Shown here: piece after piece, positions 7,240-14,665 of the stretch
Numbering within the stretch: position 1 is the first letter of the stretch
How the letters are laid out: each line of letters begins with the position of its first letter
DNA from: Candidatus Melainabacteria bacterium
Lineage (GTDB): Bacteria > Cyanobacteriota > Vampirovibrionia > Obscuribacterales > Obscuribacteraceae
Reading direction: 5' to 3'
Assembly (NCBI GenBank): GCA_003175915.1
Contig: PSRH01000196.1
Location: 1 to 21,532 of the forward strand
Length of the DNA stretch: 21,532 nt
The notes under the pieces: generated by a model
What the model was told of the DNA's origin: nothing
What the model saw: the letters and a program-made list of their open reading frames with translations, nothing else
Databases searched by the model: none
Translations under genes and position numbers: made by a program

Positions 7240-7586
7240 TCAAAAGTGGCAAAGACTTATTGATTATTGTTCTGGCGGCTAGCTGTCTGATCGTCAGCCT
7301 GGTCTTGCAACCGTGGGCTGAACTTGGTTTCAATGGCGACTTTCCTGCCTGGATATCTTGGTTGACTGGGTGGCTTGGAATAGATAAGTTCTTCAATTGG
7401 CTCGGTAACTGTCAGTTTGCCAAAGATATCCAAGAATTTCTCAGTCAACAGGGAGCGCAGGCGAATTTTGGTGAATATGCATATTGTCTTTTTCTTTTCG
7501 TCGCCCTTATTGTTGCTGCCATCGCCATAATCCTAATTGGACGTGAAGAATCAGAGGAAAAGCTCTTGTTACCGGTCAAGAAATAA
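7236..7586 (+). CDS. Small two-span membrane protein upstream of the cytochrome b-ferredoxin gene
   Basis: 116-aa protein with helices at about 8-25 and 82-102 joined by a loop rich in Trp and Phe (about 26-80), then a charged tail. Not recognised. Translationally coupled to the previous gene (ATGA overlap) with AGGAAGG just upstream. Cys17, Cys59 and Cys84 do not form a recognisable cofactor motif. The aromatic loop between the helices may lie along the membrane surface. Probably a small accessory subunit of the same complex; no function is assigned. Confidence 0.8.
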   Translation: MIKSGKDLLIIVLAASCLIVSLVLQPWAELGFNGDFPAWISWLTGWLGIDKFFNWLGNCQFAKDIQEFLSQQGAQANFGEYAYCLFLFVALIVAAIAIILIGREESEEKLLLPVKK

Positions 7587-7597
7587 GGGGAAGCTAA

Positions 7598-8797
7598 GTG
7601 ACCAATTCCGCAAGATCGAGTAATGAAAATCCAACCGGAAGCGCTTATGATGCGGCTATTAATGAGCTGAATAAGCTCTTGCTTATTCTGGAAAATGTCA
7701 CTAACTCGATCACCACGAGTAAGTACAATCCATTTTACTATCATGGTGCCTTGCCCCAGTTTTATCTCTGGGTGCTTTTCTTATCGGGACTTTTGCTTTT
7801 CGCCTATTACATTCCAACAATTGATAACGCTTATCTGTCTGCCAGACTCGTTAATGCTTGGACTTCAGTGCAATATATAACGGATAAGCTGCCATTTGGT
7901 GGCATTATTCGTTGCATTCACCGTTACGCGGGTGATGCGATGGTTATTTTTACTGTTCTCCACGCAATCAGGGTTTGGTTTACCGATCGCTACCGCCAGT
8001 ACCGCTGGGTGCAATGGGTAACGGGAATCATCTTGTTTCTCATGGTCCTGTTTATTGGGCAAACCGGTTATTACCTGGTTTGGGATGAGCGTTCGCTACT
8101 GTTGACTCGCATGACAGCCAGCGCTCTGGAAGTGTTGCCGATATTTGGAGGTCCGCTCAAAACGGCTTTCCTCAACGGTGAGACGATCACCAATCTCACG
8201 CTCTCCAACTTCCTTTTCATCCATATAGGGCTGTCTTTCACGTTGTTGTTTGTTCTCTGGCTGCACTACGTGCGCATGACCAGGCCGGTAATCACACCAC
8301 CACCTGCAATCAATTACATTCTGGTGGCATCGATTTTGCTTGTCGCTTTCATGTTCCCGATTACAAGCGGAAAAATGGCCGATTTGAACACGGCACCCAC
8401 ATCATTTGAGATGGACTGGTTCTTCCTATTCCCCTACGCTTTTATGTCAGCCGTGCCGCTCGTGGTGTTCTGGGTGGGTGGCGTGATTATTGCGTTTGTC
8501 GCCCTTGTTTTGCCCTGGCTGGTCCGCAATGTATCACCGCCTGTGATACCAGCTGAAGTCGTAATCGACAAGTGCACAGGATGTTCGCTCTGTTATAAGG
8601 ACTGCCCCTATCAAGCTATTGAGATGGTACCGGCTCCGGCAGGGTCGCGCTTCAAATTGTTGGCGACGGTTAAAACGGCGCGCTGTTCGTCTTGTGGAAT
8701 ATGTGTGGGCGCCTGCGCCTTTGATGCCATCGACTTACCGAATTTAACCGATAGCGACGTGACGGCGCAAATAAAAGCATTGGTGGAGGCTAAGTAG
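7598..8797 (+). CDS. Cytochrome b fused to a 2[4Fe-4S] ferredoxin domain
   Basis: 399-aa fusion. Residues about 50-310 are a cytochrome b core with all four heme ligands: His108 and His122 in helix B and His209 and His223 in helix D, both pairs spaced by 13 residues. That spacing in helix D is typical of bc1 rather than b6f. The Qo-like motif reads MDWF (272-275) instead of PEWY. The core is short, about 6-7 helices. Residues about 320-399 are a bacterial-type ferredoxin domain with Cys326/329/332/336 and Cys363/366/369/373, enough for two [4Fe-4S] clusters. GTG start with AGGGGAAG upstream. The next gene starts one base after the stop. The ferredoxin domain should face the cytoplasm, near the n-side heme. 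Confidence 0.93.
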   Translation: MTNSARSSNENPTGSAYDAAINELNKLLLILENVTNSITTSKYNPFYYHGALPQFYLWVLFLSGLLLFAYYIPTIDNAYLSARLVNAWTSVQYITDKLPFGGIIRCIHRYAGDAMVIFTVLHAIRVWFTDRYRQYRWVQWVTGIILFLMVLFIGQTGYYLVWDERSLLLTRMTASALEVLPIFGGPLKTAFLNGETITNLTLSNFLFIHIGLSFTLLFVLWLHYVRMTRPVITPPPAINYILVASILLVAFMFPITSGKMADLNTAPTSFEMDWFFLFPYAFMSAVPLVVFWVGGVIIAFVALVLPWLVRNVSPPVIPAEVVIDKCTGCSLCYKDCPYQAIEMVPAPAGSRFKLLATVKTARCSSCGICVGACAFDAIDLPNLTDSDVTAQIKALVEAK

Positions 8798-8798
8798 A

Positions 8799-9206
8799 AT
8801 GGCAGACAAGAAGAGGGTTATAACTCTAATCTGCGAACGGGCAGCTGATGTGAACGACATAGTCGGACCTTCGGGGCTGGTGAATGGCATGCCAGAACTG
8901 GGGATGGTCAAATTTCCGTGCAGCGGCATGATTCAACCATTGATGATCGAAGCAGCCTTGAAAGCTGGTGCTGAAGGAGTAATTGTTTGCGGTTGCCAGC
9001 TCGGTGATTGCTATTACCGTGAAGGCAACAAAATGATCAGAGAGCGCCTCTTGGGAGAGCGTCCACCCGGCTTGAAAAAGACAGTCGATCGCAGGAGGGT
9101 AATGGCTCTCTGGCTTTCCCGCCTGCAAAAGGAACGCTTTCTTTCGGAATCAAAGGAATTCATCGCCAGATTAGGCAGCATGGAAAAGGTCGAAGCAAAG
9201 TCTTAG
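8799..9206 (+). CDS. MvhD/FlpD-type iron-sulfur protein
   Basis: 135-aa soluble protein matching the MvhD family, the small [2Fe-2S] subunit that passes electrons between hydrogenase or formate dehydrogenase and heterodisulfide reductase-type complexes. Seen: Cys12 at the N-terminal site, where the family has CxxC but this protein reads CERA; FPCSGM with Cys41; and CGCQLGDCYY with Cys64, Cys66 and Cys71 followed by the family's REGN segment. GGAGG lies 9 nt before the ATG. One base separates it from the cytochrome b-ferredoxin gene, so it very likely docks on that ferredoxin domain in the cytoplasm. No Hdr or hydrogenase subunit lies in the window, so the partner carrier is unknown. Confidence 0.88.
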   Translation: MADKKRVITLICERAADVNDIVGPSGLVNGMPELGMVKFPCSGMIQPLMIEAALKAGAEGVIVCGCQLGDCYYREGNKMIRERLLGERPPGLKKTVDRRRVMALWLSRLQKERFLSESKEFIARLGSMEKVEAKS

Positions 9207-9219
9207 TCGAGTTTCTCAA

Positions 9220-9342
9220 ATGGCCACAGAAAAAACAAAAATCTCGGAATTTCAAATCATCCAGCGCTGGTTCTGGTTTTTCCTTCTCTATTTTGCCTTT
9301 ATTGTTCTGATTGCTTGTTTCGGACTGGTCGCCGAATTCTAG
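9220..9342 (+). CDS. 40-aa single-span membrane peptide at the operon end
   Basis: Short frame: ATG at 9220, TAG at 9340-9342, 13 nt after the MvhD-like stop. The product has a polar N-terminus (1-12), then an aromatic-rich helix (about 16-37) with Trp17, Trp19 and several Phe, ending in AEF. Small single-span peptides of this kind are common as peripheral subunits of bc and oxidase complexes, and this one ends the operon. The Shine-Dalgarno is weak. No homology can be named. Confidence 0.62.
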   Translation: MATEKTKISEFQIIQRWFWFFLLYFAFIVLIACFGLVAEF

Positions 9343-9630
9343 CTTGGTCGTCTCCAACGGCGCCAGCGCGGCTGCCAAAGCCAATGGCGGTATCTCTGCC
9401 GTTGGGGATTGTCGAGCGCTTTGTCGGCCGAACGAAAATGTTCCAGAAGCGATTGTCACAGACCGTGTGTAGAATCCTGTTCGCTCAAATCCGAGATTGT
9501 CTTAGATTGTGTAGTGCTTCAATTCCAGGATTTTCTCGTTCCGCAGGTGCCCAAAACCCTGCCGTAACTCCCGACAATGGTAGCGCTCCGGCAAAGGCGA
9601 TGCTATAGACTGCCTGGATCAGAGATAAGA
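9343..9630. other. Convergent intergenic region with a long inverted repeat
   Basis: 288 bp between the end of the respiratory operon and the convergent DUF2203 gene. It holds CCAACGGC (9354-9361) and GCCGTTGG (9398-9405), an 8-bp stem around 36 nt that contains a smaller GCC/GGC stem. No T-run follows, so it is not a classic terminator, though it could serve both convergent transcripts. No convincing gene is seen. Confidence 0.35.
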
Positions 9631-10110
9631 CTAGACGTACTCAGACAGTACCGCTAAACGCCTTCTTCCGATAAATCCATCATTGATTGGGTGCCAGTAG
9701 GCTATTTCATCTTCCGCTAGACACCAGCACAGAAAGTAGTCGAACTGTCCTTCTCTGGCAGGGAAGTCGAGAAGCCCTGTGTGTATATCTCTTAGAATGA
9801 CGCCCTGGTCGGAAATTCGCTCTATCCAGTCGTTTAAACAATCGATATATTGTTGTTGAGCTAGAGAAAAGTCCTCAATTGCGTGTTCGAATCTTGTCCG
9901 TTCAGCTCTCAGTTGGCTCACGCCTGAAACATCTGATTTAAGGGGCTGCACGGCAGCCATTGCCTGGCTTGAGCGTTCGTAATTCTTGCTTGTCGAGGCC
10001 AGGTTGCGTTCGTACTCTTTAAGCTCATCATTGGCCAGTAAGAGCATGGCTCTCAGCCGCGGCAACATGCTCTGCGCCTCTTCCAGGCTGAATGTGCGCT
10101 GAATGACCAT
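9631..10110 (-). CDS. DUF2203 family protein
   Basis: 159-aa cytoplasmic protein with the DUF2203 pattern: an N-terminal FSLEEAQSMLPRLR segment, a predicted helical middle (about 20-100, likely coiled coil) and the family's C-terminal signature, LDFPA (114-118) then LCWCLAEDEIAYWH (127-140) and a GFIGRR turn. Function is unknown for the family. The conserved Cys, Glu, Trp and His suggest a binding site, but that is inference. ATG start with GGAGGGAG about 8 nt upstream. It is convergent with the respiratory operon and separated from the next upstream gene on its strand by 332 bp. Confidence 0.88.
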   Translation of the reverse strand: MVIQRTFSLEEAQSMLPRLRAMLLLANDELKEYERNLASTSKNYERSSQAMAAVQPLKSDVSGVSQLRAERTRFEHAIEDFSLAQQQYIDCLNDWIERISDQGVILRDIHTGLLDFPAREGQFDYFLCWCLAEDEIAYWHPINDGFIGRRRLAVLSEYV

Positions 10111-10197
10111 CTAAGCGCTCCCTCCGCTTACCACCAGGCTTCGATCAACAGTCCACAGCCCAAGTATATCGTTTGGCAGATAACTGTAGGTGGTTCA

Positions 10198-10395
10198 CTA
10201 AGAAGAGAAAAGGGCAAACGCATATCGTTTGCCCGTACTCATTGTTCTATAAAAAGGAAAGCCGTCGGATAAGGTGGTTAATCTCTCTCTCGTTGTACGA
10301 AGTCCAACGGCTAATCGATCTCTAACAATAGCTTCAGTCAAATAGATCAAGCCATAGGGTTTACCCTGGGACTTTCTATTATTTTCTGTTGACAT
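10198..10395 (-). CDS. Doubtful 65-aa open frame
   Basis: Open frame with ATG at 10395 but only a weak Shine-Dalgarno. Not recognised, Arg-rich and without membrane or cofactor motifs. Its last codons lie inside the terminator-like hairpin at 10212-10234, which argues against it being a gene. It occupies most of the 332-bp gap between the DUF2203 gene and the lipoprotein gene. Listed so that the gap is accounted for; a transcribed non-coding leader or small RNA is equally possible. Confidence 0.2.
   Translation of the reverse strand: MSTENNRKSQGKPYGLIYLTEAIVRDRLAVGLRTTRERLTTLSDGFPFYRTMSTGKRYAFALFSS
10200..10234 (-). terminator. Probable Rho-independent terminator
   Basis: GGGCAAACG (10212-10220), a 5-nt loop and CGTTTGCCC (10226-10234) make a perfect 9-bp stem. 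Read on the - strand it is followed by TTTTCTCTTCTT. It would end transcription coming from the lipoprotein gene about 210 nt upstream, or a small RNA, before the DUF2203 gene. Confidence 0.62.
10261..10311 (-). repeat. Inverted repeat upstream of the terminator
   Basis: GCCGTCGGA (10261-10269) pairs with TCCAACGGC (10303-10311) over 9 bp with one G-T position, enclosing 33 nt. On the - strand it is followed by TTTCCTTTTT. With the terminator hairpin 27 nt further on, it could form a structured small RNA or transcript tail. The arm TCCAACGGC also occurs at 9353-9361 as an arm of another inverted repeat. Confidence 0.3.
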
Positions 10396-10442
10396 CGACC
10401 GATAACCCTAGCCTTTTTCCGGACCGGTGCCTGCCAGAAAGA

Positions 10443-11339
10443 CTAGCGCAGGTCAATAAAGACAGTCAGATCGGGGTTGCTATCTTTGCTCAGCGGGAAC
10501 CATTTCCACAGTCTGATATTGGCGCGAGCTGGTAATTGCGAGCAGTCGAACTCGTCGATGTCCGGTTGGGCTGGGCTCATATTGTTGCAGCCACCCGGGT
10601 ACTGGCAGCTGTTGCCGCAATGGATCATCTGTTTGATCAGGGTCGGTTGCTGCGACGACTTTTTGGGAGTAATGTTCATGGATTTCAACGGATCAAGATA
10701 GATATAGTTGAAACCAAAATCCCGAGCATTGTAAGCAATCAGGCCAAACTTGATGGTGTCCTCGACCGGCACGATCAACTTATCCTTGCGATTGGAAAGC
10801 TCTTTATTGAAGGCGCTGATGTTGTAGGTAACCTGGACCAAAGAGTCCGACGGAAAGATTCTTAGCGATTCAGGCAACCAGCAATAAGGGAAGGATTTGT
10901 CTTTGAGATCCGATTCTGAGATTTTGTCCTTGTCCCAGATAAGAGCCGTACCCGAATTGGCGCCGACCAGGAGGAAGGGATTGAGCAAAAAGCGGGATTC
11001 CTCCGCCATCCCCTCGATGCTTCGCGGCCCTGCACCCCAGATGAAGGTGCCTTGCATTCCCCACCACGGGCGGTGATCTTCTATGGGACCAAAAACGAGC
11101 AGGTTAGGAATATAGGATTGGCGCAGTAAAGACGGGTGGCGGTTGACGGCCTGCGATCTGAGCTGGAGCACCTCGCTCTTGCTCTTAAAGTTTAAATCGC
11201 CAGGTGGATTTATAGGGATGTTCACCGGTCCCTTTGCGTCTTCTGCTTCGCCTGTCGCCAGAGAGTTAGAGCGTGGCAGCAGGGAGCAGGAGGCCAAGAC
11301 GGACAAAAGGCTTACGAACAAAAGCCATCGAGACAGCAT
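10443..11339 (-). CDS. Hypothetical lipoprotein of the TadG-like module
   Basis: 298-aa predicted lipoprotein. The frame is open from 11474, but that start would overlap the upstream gene by about 100 bp. Starting at the ATG at 11339 gives a clean signal peptide (residues 1-17) with lipobox L-A-S-C and Cys18. The mature part is rich in Pro, Trp and Phe, with a Cys cluster near the C-terminus (HCGNSCQYPGGC) that may form disulfides. It matches no family I recognise. It lies 37 bp downstream of the small secreted protein gene, so it is the third gene of that module. The other module has no copy. Confidence 0.8.
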   Translation of the reverse strand: MLSRWLLFVSLLSVLASCSLLPRSNSLATGEAEDAKGPVNIPINPPGDLNFKSKSEVLQLRSQAVNRHPSLLRQSYIPNLLVFGPIEDHRPWWGMQGTFIWGAGPRSIEGMAEESRFLLNPFLLVGANSGTALIWDKDKISESDLKDKSFPYCWLPESLRIFPSDSLVQVTYNISAFNKELSNRKDKLIVPVEDTIKFGLIAYNARDFGFNYIYLDPLKSMNITPKKSSQQPTLIKQMIHCGNSCQYPGGCNNMSPAQPDIDEFDCSQLPARANIRLWKWFPLSKDSNPDLTVFIDLR

Positions 11340-11376
11340 TGCTGCACTGCGGACTTTAGTTGATTGAATTTCAGCT

Positions 11377-11877
11377 CTACTGCCCTTCTGGCCCCCGGGT
11401 GAGACCTTCTGGAGCCACCATATATGAAATCCTGATTTCACTCTTATAAACAGGCTCTCTGACAGGATTGACAATTATATAGCAGCTATTGCCATTCTTT
11501 TGTTCGGCACTTAGGGTTGTGCCGACCGTTCCCAGGGTCTTCCACTGGTACATATTGAAAGTGTTTTGGTACCAGTTCCGCACTTCGTCCGGCTTTTCCT
11601 GGGTGAGAATGCTTAGTTTGTAGATCGTCCAGCCTTCTGCATTGGATTGAACCAAACCATGGGCAAACTTGCATTTACCGGAGTAGGTAGGTAATTGGGG
11701 TAGCTCAGGCTGTTCTTTAAGCTGTTGGGCGTTGCCAAAACCATTTTCGCCGCCATTCTGGGTGGAACGATTGTTGTTATTCGAACCCCAGGTCTGGGAT
11801 AAGGCCGGCGAAGCGGTTAAGGAAAGGAGACACAAGGCCAGTCCTAGCTGACTTTGTCTCAATAGAGACATGTTCAT
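11377..11877 (-). CDS. Small secreted protein, paralogue A
   Basis: 166-aa protein with a signal peptide (about 1-27, cleavage after PALS), an Asn-rich linker (about 28-50) and a conserved domain beginning QLKEQPELPQLPTYSGK. The domain includes GWTIYK, LTQEKPDEVRNWYQN and MYQWK. The same domain occurs in the gene ending at 14969, with the same motifs in the same order. Function unknown; the LTQ-P-V-WY-MYQWK pattern is the useful search handle. ATG with GGAGGAG 5 nt upstream. It follows the large TadG-like gene by 45 bp, so they are probably co-transcribed and their products may act together outside the membrane. Confidence 0.85.
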   Translation of the reverse strand: MNMSLLRQSQLGLALCLLSLTASPALSQTWGSNNNNRSTQNGGENGFGNAQQLKEQPELPQLPTYSGKCKFAHGLVQSNAEGWTIYKLSILTQEKPDEVRNWYQNTFNMYQWKTLGTVGTTLSAEQKNGNSCYIIVNPVREPVYKSEIRISYMVAPEGLTRGPEGQ

Positions 11878-11922
11878 TTACTCCTCCGATCGTATCTGTC
11901 TTCAAACTAAGGTACTTCTATC

Positions 11923-14547
11923 CTAGTTCGGAGATGAGAACTGCGCGTCGGCATTGACTACATTATAGAACGACATTTGTCCCAGCAAATGGTTCGTACC
12001 CGAGCTATTCTGCCAGGTGCAGTAGTCGTACGAGTCAACTGCAGCAGGTAGGTTGTGATTACTGGCGGCAGTAAGCGACTCGAACGGTTGTTCGTGCAGG
12101 CCGTTATCACCTAATTGGTTAGGCCAAGGGCCATTGCCTCCGAACATCCAGCCTTTGTCGGCATCGATAATATTGCCGACTGAGTTGAAAGTGCTGTCGT
12201 TCTGGCAGGCGTTATAGAGCACGGTACCGTCGTTAAGCGGCTCCGGCCTGCCGTTCAAGAAGGCTGGTTGGACGCGACTTACCGTCAAGTTAATGCCGTC
12301 CGGGCTGTAAATCCACTGCGTGGCGCCGAGGTCAAGCCTCCAGCCGTTTTGCACCAGGGGATCTCCTGCAGCGCGCGGACCGCCAAGTAGCGTGCGCACC
12401 GTTGTCCAGGTGGTTGACGGAATGATTTGCTTGCAGCGCTCATACAATTTTCCGAGCACTGTGTTCGGGTCGTTATACTGGGCTGCACTATCCGGATCAA
12501 TACAGCCGGCCCCATTGTCCCTCAGTTGAACGAGCAAATCATATGGTTTGGAGACAGCGCCGAAAGCGACTGTGCCATTGACTGGATAGGGATTGTCATT
12601 GCCGTCGACAGCAATAGCCGTTGTATTGGTCGGCTGAGCGGCTGCGAGCGCTCGGTTATAGACTTTCGAACCGGAAGGGGCGAAGCGTTCGTCCACCGTG
12701 AAGCTATAGCCTGAGAAGTGGCTGGATCTGGTAGCGTTCACCCAGTTGGTGATTACTGCACCTTTGGCCGCTTCTAGATCGGTTAACGTCAGACCGAAAG
12801 GGACACCGGTGGCGCTGTTGCCTAGTGGATCGTAAACCGCTTCGAAGACTGGCACATCAAGGGCGCAGATTTGCGGTAGCTGTGAACCAGGTTGATATTG
12901 CGTGGAAATGCATGATGGGGAAATCTGGTCACCGAAGAAACTACGCAACCGGCCGTAATCGGAATTTTGATATACCGCGGCATTGTTTGGGTTGGCCGCA
13001 TAGACAGCGACGTTGTTGGGGCGCCCATATTTTTTAAAGTTCTGGTTGGGCAAATTTCCTCTGAACGTCGGCCAGTAGGGTGGGCCAAGTGGGCCGCCGA
13101 CCCGATAAGGGTTATAGGCGTATTCGGCTAGATACTGATTGCGAATCCAGGCAGGGAATTCGTATCCTACCGCTGGGTCGAGAGAAGGTCTGTGACCGTT
13201 CGGATCGACTGTCCAACCAACTGTCGAAGCAGTGTTGTAGGTCATGTAGGCCTTGACTTCCCTGTAAGGGCTGACGCCAGCTGGTGGGAATTTCTCAAAG
13301 AAGGAGTTGTCGTTGGTGACATAAATGCCACCGCCCACACCTGGATAAAGAGCGTTATTGAAGATGTTGTTGGCACCGTTTACCGCACCGTATATGCCAC
13401 CAAAACCAGGGTTCCACTGTTGCAGGGCTGAGGCAGGGTTGGCATTGCGGGCGTCCGGACCATTGACTAGCCTGACGTAGTCGTGGCTGAGCGTAACCGG
13501 ATACTCATTGTATATGGATCCAACAACGGCACTGGCAACAGCCGTGAGCATGCTATTCGTCTTCAGTGTTTCCCGGGAGGCCGTCTGTCCTTGCACGGAA
13601 TTGCAGGGCGCATAGCCGATGCGAGCGGCAGCGCTGTTGAAGCGCTGTCCATCGATCAAGTGTGGTCCCGAGGCCGGATTACAAGCAGCAAGATAAATAG
13701 GATGGATGCGAGGATCATTGTTGAACCAAATCGGCTGGTAAGCCCTCAGTAGTGGTTCACCTTGTTGATAAAGGCCATCTTGTTCGTAGGCCAGTCCATG
13801 CAGAGGATCTCTTGCGTCAGTCGAAGTTGTGGAACCGGTAAAGTCTCTGGCGAAACCGTTAGCCAAGCCATTCAATACAGGATCGCCGTTGACAGCTCTG
13901 CTATTGAAGTAAACGTTGGCCTTACCACCGGTTCCCCCTACACCCGTAGTGACAGAGAGAAACTGGAGGTCGCTGACAAGGGTTGGATTGCTTTGTCTAC
14001 CCAACATGCTGACGTTGTTTTCGCTAGCAACTCGCTGGAAATCCTGGGCAGTTTGGGCACCGACAGTACCGGAAGCGACAATCAGACCATTTAAGGTATC
14101 TCCGAAACGACGCAAGCTGTCTGGTCTATTCCAGATCAAATTGTCGACGTTACTGATACCGACGGGATTGCCGTCTTCCAGTGCATTCATGGCCATTAAG
14201 GCGCAGGCACCGGCAGCCCGGTTATAAGCAAAAATATTGAATTTCCCGGCAACCTGATCGGGAGCACCGGGAGGCAGAGTCGGTTGATTAGGATCGGGAG
14301 GAACGTTAACACCCAGTCCTCTAAATTCAGGCGCAAGCACGGCTGAGTTGGCCGGAACATTGACGGCTAGAATCGACCTGGCAGCTGTGAGACAACCGGC
14401 GTCAGTAGCGTTGAGGGTCTGCTTGTCGCCGCCCAATATACGCGCCAGAAAGAAGAATGCGGCACCTATAAGGACTATCGTTACTACCAGTGCGGCTACG
14501 ATACCTAAAGTCGCACCGCGTTTACTTCTCGAACTCATTTTCGGCAT
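11923..14547 (-). CDS. Large TadG-like membrane-anchored protein, paralogue A
   Basis: 874-aa protein with a short basic N-terminus (SKRGATLG), one hydrophobic helix (about 12-34), then LGGDKQTLNATDAG (38-51). This resembles the N-terminus of TadG/TadE-like pilus-associated proteins, where a helix is followed by LQ-AADAAAL. The remaining 820 residues, rich in Asn, Gly and Pro, should lie outside the membrane and have no domain I recognise. Paralogue of the gene at 15519-17870, sharing FNIFAYNRAAG, GGKANVYFN, YNEYPV, NGPDAR-ANPA and a C-terminus ending FSSPN. The ATG at 14547 is chosen over 14556 because the paralogue also starts with MPK behind GGAGG. The TadG link is limited to the N-terminus. 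Confidence 0.85.
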   Translation of the reverse strand: MPKMSSRSKRGATLGIVAALVVTIVLIGAAFFFLARILGGDKQTLNATDAGCLTAARSILAVNVPANSAVLAPEFRGLGVNVPPDPNQPTLPPGAPDQVAGKFNIFAYNRAAGACALMAMNALEDGNPVGISNVDNLIWNRPDSLRRFGDTLNGLIVASGTVGAQTAQDFQRVASENNVSMLGRQSNPTLVSDLQFLSVTTGVGGTGGKANVYFNSRAVNGDPVLNGLANGFARDFTGSTTSTDARDPLHGLAYEQDGLYQQGEPLLRAYQPIWFNNDPRIHPIYLAACNPASGPHLIDGQRFNSAAARIGYAPCNSVQGQTASRETLKTNSMLTAVASAVVGSIYNEYPVTLSHDYVRLVNGPDARNANPASALQQWNPGFGGIYGAVNGANNIFNNALYPGVGGGIYVTNDNSFFEKFPPAGVSPYREVKAYMTYNTASTVGWTVDPNGHRPSLDPAVGYEFPAWIRNQYLAEYAYNPYRVGGPLGPPYWPTFRGNLPNQNFKKYGRPNNVAVYAANPNNAAVYQNSDYGRLRSFFGDQISPSCISTQYQPGSQLPQICALDVPVFEAVYDPLGNSATGVPFGLTLTDLEAAKGAVITNWVNATRSSHFSGYSFTVDERFAPSGSKVYNRALAAAQPTNTTAIAVDGNDNPYPVNGTVAFGAVSKPYDLLVQLRDNGAGCIDPDSAAQYNDPNTVLGKLYERCKQIIPSTTWTTVRTLLGGPRAAGDPLVQNGWRLDLGATQWIYSPDGINLTVSRVQPAFLNGRPEPLNDGTVLYNACQNDSTFNSVGNIIDADKGWMFGGNGPWPNQLGDNGLHEQPFESLTAASNHNLPAAVDSYDYCTWQNSSGTNHLLGQMSFYNVVNADAQFSSPN

Positions 14548-14607
14548 GTCCTCCATGTTCCTCTATGGACGGGCCCGCTAAACTCCATGCCAGACAGTAT
14601 TTCTACG

Positions 14608-14624
14608 ATCACAAGTCTTGTGAT
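14608..14624. promoter_or_regulatory. 17-bp palindrome at the TadG-like paralogue A start site
   Basis: ATCACAAGTCTTGTGAT is a perfect palindrome around a single central base. It lies just downstream of the predicted -10 (14637-14642), about +6 to +22 of the expected transcript, and about 60 bp before the ATG. This is a classic place for a repressor operator. A 12-base part (ATCACAAGTCTT) recurs at 14916-14927. A 5' UTR hairpin is the alternative. Confidence 0.55.
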
Positions 14625-14636
14625 ATCGGCATCATT

Positions 14637-14665
14637 ATTTTGCGTTAAACTATATAAAATGTCAA
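14637..14665 (-). promoter_or_regulatory. Sigma70-type promoter for the TadG-like module A
   Basis: On the - strand, a perfect TTGACA (14660-14665) is followed after 17 bp by CAAAAT (14637-14642), four of six to TATAAT. The region is AT-rich and 90 bp upstream of the gene's ATG. The palindrome at 14608-14624 lies right after it. Confidence 0.5.

Noticed and set aside
9160..9459. 99-aa - strand frame over the operon end
   Set aside because: It lies antisense to two likely genes, has no start signal and its composition is unlike a folded protein.
9311..9472. Short + strand frame with an Ala/Gly-rich stretch after the respiratory operon
   Set aside because: It has no Shine-Dalgarno, overlaps the 40-aa gene in another frame and shows no recognisable pattern; probably chance.
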